Assembly (NCBI RefSeq): GCF_040327995.1
Contig: NZ_JBEPIJ010000015.1
Coordinates: 15,591-79,590 of the forward strand
Reading direction: 5' to 3'
DNA from: Solimonas thermocellulolyticum
GTDB taxonomy: Bacteria > Pseudomonadota > Gammaproteobacteria > Nevskiales > Nevskiaceae
DNA: 64,000 nt
Below, piece by piece: positions 9,545 to 18,163 of this stretch. A program made the position numbers and the translations under genes. The notes under the pieces are model-generated. The model was not told the origin of the DNA. It made no database searches and worked only from the letters and a program-made list of their open reading frames with translations. Every line of letters starts with the position of its first letter. The stretch's first letter is position 1.

Positions 9545-10027
9545 ATGGAAATCGCCCAGCGGCGCGTCGCCTACATCCACTACACCCTGACCAACGACGC
9601 CGGCGTCGTGCTCGACAGCTCGCGCGGGGCACAACCGCTCGCCTATCTGCACGGGGCCGGCAACATCATCGCCGGCCTCGAAAACGCGCTCGCCGGCAAA
9701 CAGGCGGGCGACAAGTTCACGGTGCGCGTCGAACCGGCACAGGCCTATGGCGAGCGCGACGAAAGCCTGGTTCAGCAAGTCCCGCGACGCGCCTTTGCGG
9801 GTATCTCGGACATTCGGCCGGGCATGTCGTTTCAGGCGCAGAGCAGTCGCGGCCCGATGCGCGTCGTCGTCACCCGTGTCGCCGGCGACATGATCACCGT
9901 CGATGGCAACCATCCGCTCGCCGGCGAGGCGCTGAACTTCGATGTCGAGGTAACCGAGGTGCGCGAAGCCTCGGCCGAGGAACTGAGCCACGGTCACGTG
10001 CACGGGCCGGGCGGACATCAACACTAG
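9545..10027 (+). CDS. slyD: FKBP-type peptidyl-prolyl isomerase, SlyD-like
   Basis: A 160-residue cytoplasmic prolyl cis-trans isomerase with an IF chaperone domain. It begins MEIAQRRVAYIHYTLTNDAG, like SlyD proteins. It has the FKBP core LAYLHGAGNIIAGLENALAGK and the insert-in-flap segment around residues 75-125. The C-terminus HGHVHGPGGHQH is a short histidine-rich tail, a reduced form of the metal-binding tail of E. coli SlyD, so nickel or zinc binding is plausible. The start was chosen from homology and the promoter position. It is a single gene, convergent with the outer-membrane barrel gene downstream. Confidence 0.92.
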   Translation: MEIAQRRVAYIHYTLTNDAGVVLDSSRGAQPLAYLHGAGNIIAGLENALAGKQAGDKFTVRVEPAQAYGERDESLVQQVPRRAFAGISDIRPGMSFQAQSSRGPMRVVVTRVAGDMITVDGNHPLAGEALNFDVEVTEVREASAEELSHGHVHGPGGHQH

Positions 10028-10060
10028 ACCGCAGGCCCCACAGCCGCGCCGTTTGTCGCG

Positions 10061-10082
10061 CGCTCCCTGTGTGAGAGGAGCG
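10061..10082. terminator. Weak inverted repeat between convergent genes
   Basis: CGCTCC (10061-10066) and GGAGCG (10077-10082) form a 6-bp stem with a 10-base loop in the 171-base gap between slyD and the convergent barrel gene. A second small CCAGG/CCTGG hairpin follows. No good U-run is present, so this is only a candidate terminator. Confidence 0.2.
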
Positions 10083-10198
10083 GGCCAGGAGCCTGGGCTG
10101 TTTCTCGGCCAATAATCCCCGCGATTGGCCTCGAATCAACGCGAAATCTGCCTCGCAATGGCTTTGCCTCGTCTGCGCGGTTCCTACCGCCCAGGCGC

Positions 10199-11392
10199 CT
10201 AGAAGTACCGGATGTACTCGATCTGCAGATAGTCGTCGCGGCGGAAGAAGAACAACGGGTCCTCTTCGTCAGCGTCCATGAACAGCCGCAGCTCGACCAC
10301 CAGCTTGCCGGCGTCGCCAAGCCGCCGGCTGGCCTCGACGTTGCCGAAGGCGCCGCCGCGCTCGGTGTCGACGATCGCGCCGGCGAGCAGTTCGGTGCCG
10401 GCGACATCGTTGGCGGCGATGCGGGTGCCCACGAACACATCGCGCTGGAACGGCGACGGACTGTCGCTGCCGCGATCGTCCCAGAGGAATTCGGCGAGCG
10501 CGCCGACATCCCAGCCGGTGCCGAGCGGTGCCGAGAAGGTGTACTCGAAGCCGGCGGCCGCCGCGGTGAAGTCCTCGATGCGATTGGTCTGGTGGATCGC
10601 TTCGAGCTTCCAGATCCAGCCGCCGGTGACGACGTTGAGATCGACGCCGGTCTGTTCGATCTGGTCATAGATCGGCACCAGATGCGGGCCGGTCTCGCCC
10701 GGCGCAATCTCGAAGCGCGGATCGCGCGCGGTGCCGGAGAAATGGGAGATGCCGATGTCGAGCAGCGAGGTCGACAGGCTCCAGCGCACGGCGGCGTCGA
10801 CGTGCTTCTCCTCCTCCGAGGATTCGTAGATCGCGTCGTCGATCGCATACGGCAGCGGCGCGCGCAGCCGCGCATCCGGCCCCGGCAGCGTGCGCTCGCG
10901 GAAATACGGCAGCACGTAGCCGGTGAAGCTACCGTAGTCCGTGGTCCACGCCAGGCTCAGCATCGGCTGGCCGAGCTTGTCCTCGCCATCCGGATTCTCG
11001 ACCAGGTCGGTCTGGTTGATGATGTCCACCAGATGCACGGATTCGGTCACGCCCCAGAACACGCGGCCGACGCCGGCGCGCAGATCGAAATCGCCGAAGC
11101 GGTGCTGCAGCATCAGCTCGCGCAGATCGACATGCGTGCGTTCGTCGTCGATCGTGTCCCAGCGTGCGAACGGCCGCACGGTGATGCTGGTGTCGCGGTT
11201 CCAGGCGTAGTACAGCTCCGGCAGCAGCGCGAGCGAGACGCCGAGCTTGTCGCCGCTCTGACCGGGCCAAGCCGCGTCCTGCAGATACCCGCGTGCCTCG
11301 TGCGACAACTCCGCGCTGAGCTTGAGCGTGCTGCCGTCTGCCGTAGCCGCGACCGGCGCCAGCGCCGCGGCCAGGATGCCGATGCGCAGCAT
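10199..11392 (-). CDS. Outer-membrane beta-barrel protein of the MMPL export operon (DUF1302/alginate-export-like)
   Basis: A 397-residue secreted protein. It has a short signal peptide (MLRIGILAAALAPVAATA) and then alternating aromatic/charged strands typical of a porin-like barrel, ending in IEYIRYF with a C-terminal Phe as needed for BAM-dependent insertion. The ATG at 11390-11392 overlaps the stop of the LolA-like gene by one base (TGATG); a longer in-frame reading through the upstream gene is not real. The sequence matches barrels that accompany LolA-like/MMPL pairs in gammaproteobacteria. It probably acts as the outer-membrane end of that export route. Last gene of the TetR-MMPL-carrier-barrel operon. 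Substrate unknown. Confidence 0.75.
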   Translation of the reverse strand: MLRIGILAAALAPVAATADGSTLKLSAELSHEARGYLQDAAWPGQSGDKLGVSLALLPELYYAWNRDTSITVRPFARWDTIDDERTHVDLRELMLQHRFGDFDLRAGVGRVFWGVTESVHLVDIINQTDLVENPDGEDKLGQPMLSLAWTTDYGSFTGYVLPYFRERTLPGPDARLRAPLPYAIDDAIYESSEEEKHVDAAVRWSLSTSLLDIGISHFSGTARDPRFEIAPGETGPHLVPIYDQIEQTGVDLNVVTGGWIWKLEAIHQTNRIEDFTAAAAGFEYTFSAPLGTGWDVGALAEFLWDDRGSDSPSPFQRDVFVGTRIAANDVAGTELLAGAIVDTERGGAFGNVEASRRLGDAGKLVVELRLFMDADEEDPLFFFRRDDYLQIEYIRYF

Positions 11393-12192
11393 CACTTCGC
11401 GTTCTTCAGGCTGGCCTGATCGAAATCGCGATCGCTGTAGCCGTTGCGGAAGCGGTATTCGCGGAACAGCAGCGTGGTCGACTTGCCGGTCTGGTGGTTG
11501 ACCATGTCCATGCGCGCGGCGCGCCAGTGCTTGTCGAGATACTGCGCGTAATCCTTGAACTCCAGGGTCTTGAGCAGGGACTGCTTGCGGTCGTAGAACT
11601 CGATCTTCTGCGGCCGGTACTCGGTCTGGTCGATCCACATCACCTGGCGCGTGTAGCCGGAGTTCTTGTCCACCGGATAGCGCTCGACAACGAAGCAGGT
11701 CAGCTCGCCGCAGGCCTCGTCGCGCAGGTACTTGTAGGTGTACTTCTCGACCTCCTGCGAACCCAGATCCTCGAATGCGAACTCGCTGCCCATGAACGGG
11801 CCGGACTTGTTGTTGCCGGCGATGCGCTTGACGCGCTTGAGCGCGGGCAGATACAGCCAGCGGTCGTCGTCCTCGACCTTGTGCGACCAGGTCAGCAGCG
11901 CCGTGCCTTCGACGTCCTTGGGCTGGTCGAAGATGATCAGCGACTTGTCGCCGTCGTCGGCGACTTCGAGCGAGCGCGCGCGGATCTCGCGCGTGGCCTC
12001 CTCACCTTGGCGGTTGCGCAGAATCATCTGCATCTGGACCGCGCTGTCGCCGTAGCCTTCGTCGCGGCGGTCGGCCTCCCGCGCGATCGCAAGGCCTTTC
12101 TCCTCGGGCGTCTCGGCGGCCGCGGGGCCGGCGAGCAGCGTGCTGATCAGCGCGGCAGCGAGTATCCGGTCAAGGCGTGGCAAGGACTTCAT
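11392..12192 (-). CDS. Outer-membrane lipoprotein-sorting protein, LolA-like
   Basis: A 266-residue periplasmic protein with a signal peptide (about residues 1-26, ending AGPAAAE). The mature part matches the LolA-like family found with MMPL transporters: DKSLIIFDQPKDVEGTALLTW, then DDDRWLYLPALKRVKRI, then FEDLGSQEVEKYTYK. It contains two Cys (about 160-166, DEACGELTCF) that could form a disulfide. LolA-like folds bind hydrophobic ligands, so it probably shuttles a lipid or lipophilic compound from the MMPL pump to the barrel. Its start lies 23 bases inside the 3' end of the MMPL gene, indicating translational coupling. It is not the general lolA, which is usually elsewhere and smaller. Confidence 0.8.
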   Translation of the reverse strand: MKSLPRLDRILAAALISTLLAGPAAAETPEEKGLAIAREADRRDEGYGDSAVQMQMILRNRQGEEATREIRARSLEVADDGDKSLIIFDQPKDVEGTALLTWSHKVEDDDRWLYLPALKRVKRIAGNNKSGPFMGSEFAFEDLGSQEVEKYTYKYLRDEACGELTCFVVERYPVDKNSGYTRQVMWIDQTEYRPQKIEFYDRKQSLLKTLEFKDYAQYLDKHWRAARMDMVNHQTGKSTTLLFREYRFRNGYSDRDFDQASLKNAK

Positions 12193-14560
12193 CGGGTTTC
12201 TCCTTTTTCAATGCGGGGGCGACGGCGCGATCGATCTTGAGCAGCAGCGTCGGCAGCAGCAAGAGGTCGATCAGCAGCGCGGCGACGATGCCGATCGCGG
12301 TCAGCCGCGCCATGCCGCTGTTCGGCACGAAGGCCGACATCGACAGGATCAGGAAACCGGACACCAGAATCAGCGTAGTCACGACCAGCGCCGCACCGAC
12401 ACTGTGGAAGCTGTGGCGGATCGCTGCTTCCGGCGCGTAGCCGAGTTCGCGGCGCGCGCGCAGATACTTGCTGAGGAAATGGATGGTGTTGTCGACGATG
12501 ATACCGACGGTCATGTTGAGCACGATCGCCATCGTGAAATTGACCTCGCCGCTGATCAATGCCCAAACGCCGAAGGCCGCGCCCAGCGGCAGCAGGTTGG
12601 GGATGATCGACACGGCGCCGATCTTCCACGAGCGCAGCGCCGGCAGCAGCAGCAGCGAAATGCAGGCCAGCGACAGCGGCAACGACAGGAAATTGGATTC
12701 GAGATTGCGCTGCGAGATGTAGGCGAACATCACTGCCGGCGAGGTGCCGTGCGTCGCCAGCGCCGGCGCGTGCGTCTCTAGCCACTGCCGCGCCGAGGCT
12801 TCGATCGCGCGCGTCTCCTTGGACTTCAGATGCTCGAAGACGACGATGAAGCGCGACGAGGACTTGTCGATGTTGATCGTGTTGTTGAGGTCCAGCCCGA
12901 ACGGCAGGGACAGCTCGTAGAGCAGCAGGTACTGCGCCGACAGGTCGGCCTGGTCCGGCAGCCGGTAGTAGGCCGGATCGTCGCCGTTCATGCTCTTGTT
13001 GAGCTTCTTGAAGATGTCGGTCAGCGTACCGACGTAGAGCACCTTGGGCTGCTGGCGCCACCACGCGGTGAAGTCTTCGAGCACGCGCAGGTACTCGGGG
13101 TCGGACACGCACTCCGGCTCGCCGCAGCGCAGCGAGAACTCCATCGTATACAAGCCGGTGAGGTTCTCGGCGATGCGGTCGCTGTCGGCGCGGAAGGTGA
13201 TGCTCGGTCCGAAGTAGTGCGCGAACAGATCGTTGCCCTCGTTGCGCAAGGCGAGCACGGTCAGCGCCACCGAGATCAGCATCGTGCTCCAGAACACCGG
13301 CGTGCGGCGGCGCACGACGAATTCGCCGGCGCGATCGAGAAGGCGGGTCAGCGCGCCGACGCGACCGTCGCCGATCTCGCGGACCTCGAGCGGTAGCACC
13401 GCGAGCAGCGCCGGCAGCGTGAACACCGAGTAGAACCACGCCAGCATCACGCCCATCGCCGAGATGTTGGCCAGATCCTTGAGCGGCGGCGAGTCGGTGA
13501 GGTTTACCGCGAGAAAGCCGATCGACGTGGTGATCGAGGTCAAGAGCACCGGCACGAAGTTCAGGCGCATCGATTCGACCAGCGCCTCGGCCTTGCCGCG
13601 ACCCGCGCGCATCAGCGCAGCCAGGGTCACGCAGATGTGGATCGAATCGGCGACCGCCAGCGTGGTGATGATCTGTGGGCTCGCCGCCGACGGCGGCGTC
13701 AACTGGATGCCGACATAGCCGGCCAGACCCATCGCCGAGGCTGCGGCGAGGACGATGACGAGGAAGGTCGCGAAGGTCGCCGAGCCCGAGCGCAGCATCA
13801 GCCAGGTGATGACGACGATCATCAGGTACATCGCCGGTACCAGCGACTTCATGTCCGCGGTCGCCGCCTCGGTGAAGGCGTTGGACATCATGTTCGAGCC
13901 GGTCATCGAAATGCGCGCGATCTCCGGATACTCGGCCAGAATCTGGTCGCGCAGCTCGCGCGTCGCGGCAACCGCCTCGGGCAGCTCTTTTTGCGTGAGC
14001 TGCTCGAGCGGCGGGAACTGCGAGGTGATGTTGACCGCGGTGACGTGGCCGCTGGCCGAGATCAGACGCCCGACCAGCACCGGCTCGGCGAGCGCGACGC
14101 TGCGGATGTGCTCGATTCGCTCGGGCGTGATCGCGGCGTCGTCCGGCAGCAGTGCCTCGACGGCGAGATCGTCGCCGGCGGCCTGGGTGTGCTGGAAGTT
14201 GGTGATCGAGTCGACGCGCAGCACGTACGGCAACTGCCAGGCGCGCGCGGTGAATTCGCGCACGGCTTCGAGCACGCGCGGCGCGAACACGTCGCCATCG
14301 CGCGGCTCGAACATCAGCAGGATGTTGTCGTTCTTGCTGTAGACGTTCTGGATTTCGTCGAAGGCGAGCAACTGCGGATTCTCGGGGCCGAAGTAGACGC
14401 GGTAGTCGGTCGAGAAGCTCAGCAGGCGCGCGCCGGCGCCTAGGCCGACGAAGCACAGCAGCGACAACAGCAGCACCGCCCAGCGCCAGCGCAGGATCCA
14501 CTCGGCGTAAGCGACGATCCAGCGCTCGTGGCGCGGCAGCGGTTTTGCGGGAGGATTCAT
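12170..14560 (-). CDS. MMPL-family RND transporter
   Basis: A 796-residue inner-membrane exporter with two repeats. Each has one TM helix (RWAVLLLSLLCFVGLGAGA and PVFWSTMLISVALTVLAL), a periplasmic loop and a five-helix block (about 225-400 and 620-780). The first helical block contains TTLAVADSIHICVT and the second NMTVGIIVDNTIHFLSK, the MMPL TM4/TM10 signatures with intramembrane Asp. Related proteins export lipids, hopanoids or other hydrophobic molecules. The start overlaps the TetR stop by 4 bases (ATGA) and the 3' end overlaps the LolA-like gene, so all four genes form one unit. Substrate cannot be deduced. Confidence 0.88.
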   Translation of the reverse strand: MNPPAKPLPRHERWIVAYAEWILRWRWAVLLLSLLCFVGLGAGARLLSFSTDYRVYFGPENPQLLAFDEIQNVYSKNDNILLMFEPRDGDVFAPRVLEAVREFTARAWQLPYVLRVDSITNFQHTQAAGDDLAVEALLPDDAAITPERIEHIRSVALAEPVLVGRLISASGHVTAVNITSQFPPLEQLTQKELPEAVAATRELRDQILAEYPEIARISMTGSNMMSNAFTEAATADMKSLVPAMYLMIVVITWLMLRSGSATFATFLVIVLAAASAMGLAGYVGIQLTPPSAASPQIITTLAVADSIHICVTLAALMRAGRGKAEALVESMRLNFVPVLLTSITTSIGFLAVNLTDSPPLKDLANISAMGVMLAWFYSVFTLPALLAVLPLEVREIGDGRVGALTRLLDRAGEFVVRRRTPVFWSTMLISVALTVLALRNEGNDLFAHYFGPSITFRADSDRIAENLTGLYTMEFSLRCGEPECVSDPEYLRVLEDFTAWWRQQPKVLYVGTLTDIFKKLNKSMNGDDPAYYRLPDQADLSAQYLLLYELSLPFGLDLNNTINIDKSSSRFIVVFEHLKSKETRAIEASARQWLETHAPALATHGTSPAVMFAYISQRNLESNFLSLPLSLACISLLLLPALRSWKIGAVSIIPNLLPLGAAFGVWALISGEVNFTMAIVLNMTVGIIVDNTIHFLSKYLRARRELGYAPEAAIRHSFHSVGAALVVTTLILVSGFLILSMSAFVPNSGMARLTAIGIVAALLIDLLLLPTLLLKIDRAVAPALKKEKPDEVLATP

Positions 14561-15192
14561 CGAGATGCTCCGTGGCCCGCTCCGGGCCGCGCACGCAGGG
14601 TTTCGAGATAGGCCATCAGGCCGCGCATGCTCGATTCGAGGAACTCACGCGAGCGCTTGGACTTGGCCAGGCCGATAGCGCCTTCGACCGCCGAGATGAT
14701 GAAGGCCGCGGCGTCATCGGCGGCGATGTCCTTGCGCACGACGCCGCGCGCCTGGCCCTTGCGCAGCGCGGCGACGATGCCGTTGCGCCAGTCGTCGAGA
14801 ATCTGCTGCAGGCGCTTGCGGAAGCCCTCGTCGATCGGCGACATCTCGTTGATCAGGTTGTTGAAAGGACAACCGTATTCGATCGCACGCGCTCTGCGCT
14901 GCCGGGTCAGTTCCTCGCAGAGCCGGATCGCGGCGCTGACGCAGTCGTCGGCGTCGAGCAGCGGCTGCCACGAGGACTCGACCCAGGGGCGCACGACTTC
15001 GTCGACGACGGCATAGCCGAGCTCGGTCTTGCTGCCGAAGTGGTGATAGAGCGCGCCCTTGGTGACGCCGCTGGATTCGAGGATCGCGTCGAGGCTGGCA
15101 GCGCGAAAGCCGGACCGGTGTATTTCCTCGAAGGCGCATTCGAGAAGCGTCTGGCGCGTGCGGTCGGGCTGACGGCGGGCGGCGGTACTCAT
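14557..15192 (-). CDS. TetR/AcrR-family repressor of the MMPL operon
   Basis: A 211-residue regulator. The N-terminal helix-turn-helix (about 12-58) contains the TetR signature ASLDAILESSGVTKGALYHHFGSKTELGYAV; the C-terminal ligand domain resembles the TetR_C_6/YcdC-like type (CPFNNLINEMS). It is the first gene of its operon and is joined by ATGA overlap to the MMPL gene. An inverted repeat overlaps its promoter -10, so it very likely represses itself and the export genes until a ligand, perhaps the exported compound, binds. The ATG at 15190-15192 directly precedes the basic arm (RRQPDRTRQTLLE). Confidence 0.9.
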   Translation of the reverse strand: MSTAARRQPDRTRQTLLECAFEEIHRSGFRAASLDAILESSGVTKGALYHHFGSKTELGYAVVDEVVRPWVESSWQPLLDADDCVSAAIRLCEELTRQRRARAIEYGCPFNNLINEMSPIDEGFRKRLQQILDDWRNGIVAALRKGQARGVVRKDIAADDAAAFIISAVEGAIGLAKSKRSREFLESSMRGLMAYLETLRARPGAGHGASR

Positions 15193-15206
15193 CGTGGAAC
15201 TCGCAA

Positions 15207-15244
15207 CATACCGACCAGTATGAACGCTGTGGGGCCGCTGTCAA
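15207..15244 (-). promoter_or_regulatory. Promoter and TetR operator of the MMPL operon
   Basis: On the minus strand a perfect -35 TTGACA (15239-15244) is followed after 17 bases by ATACTG (15216-15221). CATAC (15207-15211) and GTATG (15218-15222) form an inverted repeat spaced by 6 bases that covers this -10. The operator lies 14 bases before the TetR start codon, consistent with autorepression. The same half-site occurs before the other tetR in this window. Confidence 0.6.
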
Positions 15245-15335
15245 GCGCCGCGGGGCTTAGGTGCATCCCCAAGCGCATGGGCTGCTGTCAGAATGCGGCG
15301 CAGCCATCGACACCGGAACGGCCACGGGAGCGCAC

Positions 15336-16520
15336 ATGCAAGAGTCGCAGAAAGTCAGGGAGCTGGTGCGCGCCGTCGGCGCGCGCGTGCCGCTCGACGG
15401 CGCGGTGCTGCTGTCGCGCGAATCAGCGCAGACGGTGGCCGCGGTGCTCGACGCGCTGCCGCGCGGCCTGGCGGACGACATCATCACCCACCTGCCGCCG
15501 GCGCTGCGTGAAAGCGCCGAGCTGACCACCTCGACCGAACTGGAGATTCCCGGCACCGTCGCCGAGCTGATGGAGCCGGCGCTGGGCCTGCTGCCCGAGC
15601 AGGCCACGGTGCAGGACGCGATCGAGTACCTGCGCAGCAGCGACGACGCGCGCCAGATCACCTATCTGTACGCGGTCGACGGCGAGGACCGTCTCACCGG
15701 CCTGGTGGTGATCCGCGACCTGCTGCTGGCCTCGCCCGACCAGCCGCTGAGGGACATCATGCTGCCGGCGCCGTTCGCGCTCACCGAGCAGATGGACGCC
15801 GGCGAGGCGATCGCCGCGGCGGTGCACCGTCACTATCCGGTGTACCCGGTCGTCGATGAGCAGGGCCGCGTGCGCGGCGTCGTGCGCGGCTGGCGGCTGT
15901 TCGAGCGCCAGGCCATCGAGATCACCGCGCAGACCGGCCAGATGGTCGGTGTCGACAAGGACGAACGCGTCTACACCGGTTTCTGGGACGCCTTCCGGAT
16001 GCGGCACCCGTGGTTGCAGCTCAATCTGCTGACCGCCTTCGCCGCCGCATTCGTCGTCGGCCTGTTCGAGGACACGATCACGCGCATCGTCGCGCTCGCC
16101 GCCTTTCTGCCGGTGCTCGCCGGCCAGAGCGGCAACACCGGCAGCCAGGCGCTGGCGATCACGCTGCGTGGCCTGACGCTCGGCGACATGAAGGACCAGC
16201 CGGTCGGCCGCGTGCTGCGCAAGGAAGCGCTGCTCGGCGCGCTCAATGGCCTGCTCGTCGGCCTGGTCGCCGCCGCGGCGATGTGGCTGTACGCGGCGCA
16301 GACCGGCGCGAGCGGCGCGCCGATGCTGGCGCTGACCATCCTCATCGCGATGGTCGGCGCCTGCACCAGCAGTGGCATCTTCGGCGTGCTGGTGCCGCTG
16401 ACGCTACGGCGCTGCGGCGCCGACCCGGCCACCGCGAGCAGCATCTTCCTGACCACGTTCACCGACATCGTCGGCATGGGCCTGATGCTGCTGCTGGCGA
16501 CCACGCTGGTGAGCGCATGA
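15336..16520 (+). CDS. mgtE: Magnesium transporter MgtE
   Basis: A 394-residue Mg2+ channel/transporter. The N-terminal domain is shortened (about 1-80, against about 130 in Thermus MgtE). Then come paired CBS domains (about 85-205: TVAELMEPALGLLP..., PLRDIMLPAPFALTE, HYPVYPVVDEQGRVRGVV) and five TM helices (about 235-394) with the conserved pore motif LPVLAGQSGNTGSQALAITLRG. The ATG at 15336 has GGGAG five bases upstream. The CBS domains sense cytoplasmic Mg2+ and gate the pore in characterised homologues. It leads a rightward operon with an EF-hand lipoprotein, a TauE permease and a thioesterase. Confidence 0.92.
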   Translation: MQESQKVRELVRAVGARVPLDGAVLLSRESAQTVAAVLDALPRGLADDIITHLPPALRESAELTTSTELEIPGTVAELMEPALGLLPEQATVQDAIEYLRSSDDARQITYLYAVDGEDRLTGLVVIRDLLLASPDQPLRDIMLPAPFALTEQMDAGEAIAAAVHRHYPVYPVVDEQGRVRGVVRGWRLFERQAIEITAQTGQMVGVDKDERVYTGFWDAFRMRHPWLQLNLLTAFAAAFVVGLFEDTITRIVALAAFLPVLAGQSGNTGSQALAITLRGLTLGDMKDQPVGRVLRKEALLGALNGLLVGLVAAAAMWLYAAQTGASGAPMLALTILIAMVGACTSSGIFGVLVPLTLRRCGADPATASSIFLTTFTDIVGMGLMLLLATTLVSA

Positions 16521-16536
16521 CGCGCGCATACGCCAT

Positions 16537-16851
16537 ATGAGGATCGTGCTGGCAGGCGGCAGCGCGCTGCTCGCACTGGCGCTCGGCGCCTGCGGCAGCT
16601 TGCCCGACGCACGCCGCGATCCGCTGGCGCCGCTGCGCGCCGCGTTCGATGCGGCCGACGCCAATGACAGCGAGTCGCTCGATCGCGACGAGGCCGCGGC
16701 CGGCATGCCCGAGCTGGCCGCGGTCTTCGACGATGTCGACACCGACGGCAACGGCGAGATGACCGCGGCCGAGCTGCGCAGCTACCTGCAGTGGCAGCGC
16801 GTGCTGCGCCACGGCCCGCCGCGCGAGGGAAAGGACGAGCGCCGGCGATGA
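16537..16851 (+). CDS. Small EF-hand lipoprotein
   Basis: A 104-residue protein with a lipoprotein signal (MRIVLAGGSALLALALGAC, lipobox LGAC). Two helix-loop-helix units follow. The second loop DTDGNGEMTAAE is a textbook EF-hand (Asp-x-Asp-x-Asn-Gly...Glu at position 12). The first, DANDSESLDRDE, is also a plausible EF-hand with Ser at position 5. Predicted to be a periplasm-facing calcium-binding lipoprotein. It begins 16 bases after mgtE and ends in an ATGA overlap with the next gene. The link to MgtE suggests a divalent-cation role, but this is inference. The C-terminus is very basic. Confidence 0.8.
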   Translation: MRIVLAGGSALLALALGACGSLPDARRDPLAPLRAAFDAADANDSESLDRDEAAAGMPELAAVFDDVDTDGNGEMTAAELRSYLQWQRVLRHGPPREGKDERRR

Positions 16852-17588
16852 CTGCAGTCGACGTCGCCATCGTCGTCACTGGCTTTCTGACCGCGACGCT
16901 GTCCGGCGTCGCCGGCCTCGGCGGCGGCACCATCCTGATCGGCGTGTTCTATGCGCTGGGCATGGCGCCGGCCGAGGCGGTGTCGCTGTTCGCGGCGGTG
17001 CAGTTCGTCGCCAACAGCTCACGTACTTTCGCCTACCTGCGCCACGTCGAGTGGCATGCCGCCGGCTGGTTCCTGCTCGCGGCGGTGCCGTCGACGTTTC
17101 TCGTGGCGCCCTTCGTCGCCGACATCGACGCCGACATCGTGCGCCTGGTTCTCGCCGGCCTGATTCTGGCTTCGCTGGCACCGGGCCGCGCCGAGCGCGC
17201 CGCGCTGCCGCCGCGACCGGCGTTCGCGCTCGCCGGCCTGCTCAACGGCAGCATCGGCATGTTCGTCGGCGCCACCGGGCTGGTCGTCGGCCGCCTGTTC
17301 TTCCGTCCGGAGTGGGGGAAGCAAACCACGATCGGCACGCTGGCGCTGACGCAGACGCTGGGCCACGCGCTGCGCGTGATCGCCTACGGCGTCGTCGGCT
17401 TCTCCGCGTTCACGCGGCCGCTGCTCTTGGCGAGCCTCGCGGCCGCGGTCGTCGCCGGCACCGCCTTCGGCAAGCGCCTCAACGGCCACGTCAGCGAAGT
17501 GCAGTTCGCCGCGCTGTTCAAGTGGATACTGATCATCCTGTCACTCAAGCTCGCCTTCGACGGCGCGAAAGGATTGCTGTGGAACTGA
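16848..17588 (+). CDS. TauE/SafE-family membrane permease
   Basis: A 246-residue polytopic protein with about eight TM helices. It carries the TauE/SafE N-terminal motif SGVAGLGGGTILIGVFYALGM and the second-repeat motif LLNGSIGMFVGATGLVVGRLF. Family members export sulfite, sulfoacetate or other small organic anions, but substrates are often unassigned. The ATG at 16848 overlaps the stop of the EF-hand gene (ATGA); a longer in-frame reading inside that gene is rejected. The 3' end overlaps the thioesterase start by 10 bases. Membership is clear; substrate is not. Confidence 0.85.
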   Translation: MTAVDVAIVVTGFLTATLSGVAGLGGGTILIGVFYALGMAPAEAVSLFAAVQFVANSSRTFAYLRHVEWHAAGWFLLAAVPSTFLVAPFVADIDADIVRLVLAGLILASLAPGRAERAALPPRPAFALAGLLNGSIGMFVGATGLVVGRLFFRPEWGKQTTIGTLALTQTLGHALRVIAYGVVGFSAFTRPLLLASLAAAVVAGTAFGKRLNGHVSEVQFAALFKWILIILSLKLAFDGAKGLLWN

Positions 17589-18001
17589 AACTCGATGCGG
17601 CGCAGACCCAGGCGCTGATCCGCGGCGGCCTTGCGGCGGCATCCCGTGTCATCGTCGATCACGTCGAACCGGGGTTGGCGCGCATCCGCCTCGCCTACAG
17701 CGAGCGCATGCTGCGCCCTGGCGGCGTGATCTCCGGACCGACGCTGTTCGCCGCCGCCGATACCGCGATGTTCGCGCTGGTGCTCTCGCACCTGGGCCCG
17801 GAGCTGATGGCGGTGACCGCGAACGTCAACATGAACTTCCTCGACAAGGCCGCGCCGGGCGACGTGCTCGGCGAGGCGCGCCTGCTCAAGCTCGGACGCC
17901 GGCTCGTGGTCATGGAAGTGAGGCTGTACACCAGCGCCGATCCGGCGCGCGTGGTCGCGCATGTGACCGGCAGCTACGCGCGGCCGGCCGCTCAGCGCTG
18001 A
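17579..18001 (+). CDS. PaaI-family hotdog thioesterase
   Basis: A 140-residue single hotdog domain. The start is GTG at 17579 inside the 3' end of the permease gene, with AAGGA five bases upstream. The central helix motif RPGGVISGPTLFAAADTAMFALV and NVNMNFLDKAAPGDVLGEARL match the PaaI/YdiI class (COG2050), which hydrolyses acyl-CoA thioesters in the cytoplasm. The acid residue in that helix is Asp (AAADTAM). Last gene of the mgtE operon; the functional link to its neighbours is not obvious. Confidence 0.85.
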   Translation: MELKLDAAQTQALIRGGLAAASRVIVDHVEPGLARIRLAYSERMLRPGGVISGPTLFAAADTAMFALVLSHLGPELMAVTANVNMNFLDKAAPGDVLGEARLLKLGRRLVVMEVRLYTSADPARVVAHVTGSYARPAAQR

Positions 18002-18133
18002 GACCGTTCGGCGCTGCGGCCTGCCGCAGCTTGGCGCGCAAAACCGCACGAGTCGAACATGGCCGTGCCTGCAGGCGCCGCGCCGGCGCTCGGATGCGGT
18101 CGCGCCAGACCCTCCAAGGGCGGGTCCTCGTCC

Positions 18134-18163
18134 AAGAAAAAGGCCAGGCTGGGGACCTGGCCT
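18134..18163 (-). terminator. Rho-independent terminator of the small RNA
   Basis: An 8-bp perfect stem (AGGCCAGG/CCTGGCCT, 18141-18148 and 18156-18163) with a 7-base C-rich loop is followed on the minus strand by TTTTCTT. It faces leftward, and no minus-strand protein gene lies upstream, which supports a stand-alone RNA gene. Confidence 0.7.

Noticed and set aside
9214..9546. Long N-terminal extension of the RND adaptor
   Set aside because: It would bury the lipoprotein signal in the middle of the protein, and a good ribosome site precedes the ATG at 9213.
15250..15335. Resemblance of the mgtE leader (TTAGGTG ... GGCTGCTG) to the 5' part of the M-box (ykoK) magnesium riboswitch
   Set aside because: Only about 80 bases separate it from the ATG, roughly half of what an M-box needs, and the 3' core segments were not found. 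A covariance search of 15240-15340 would decide.
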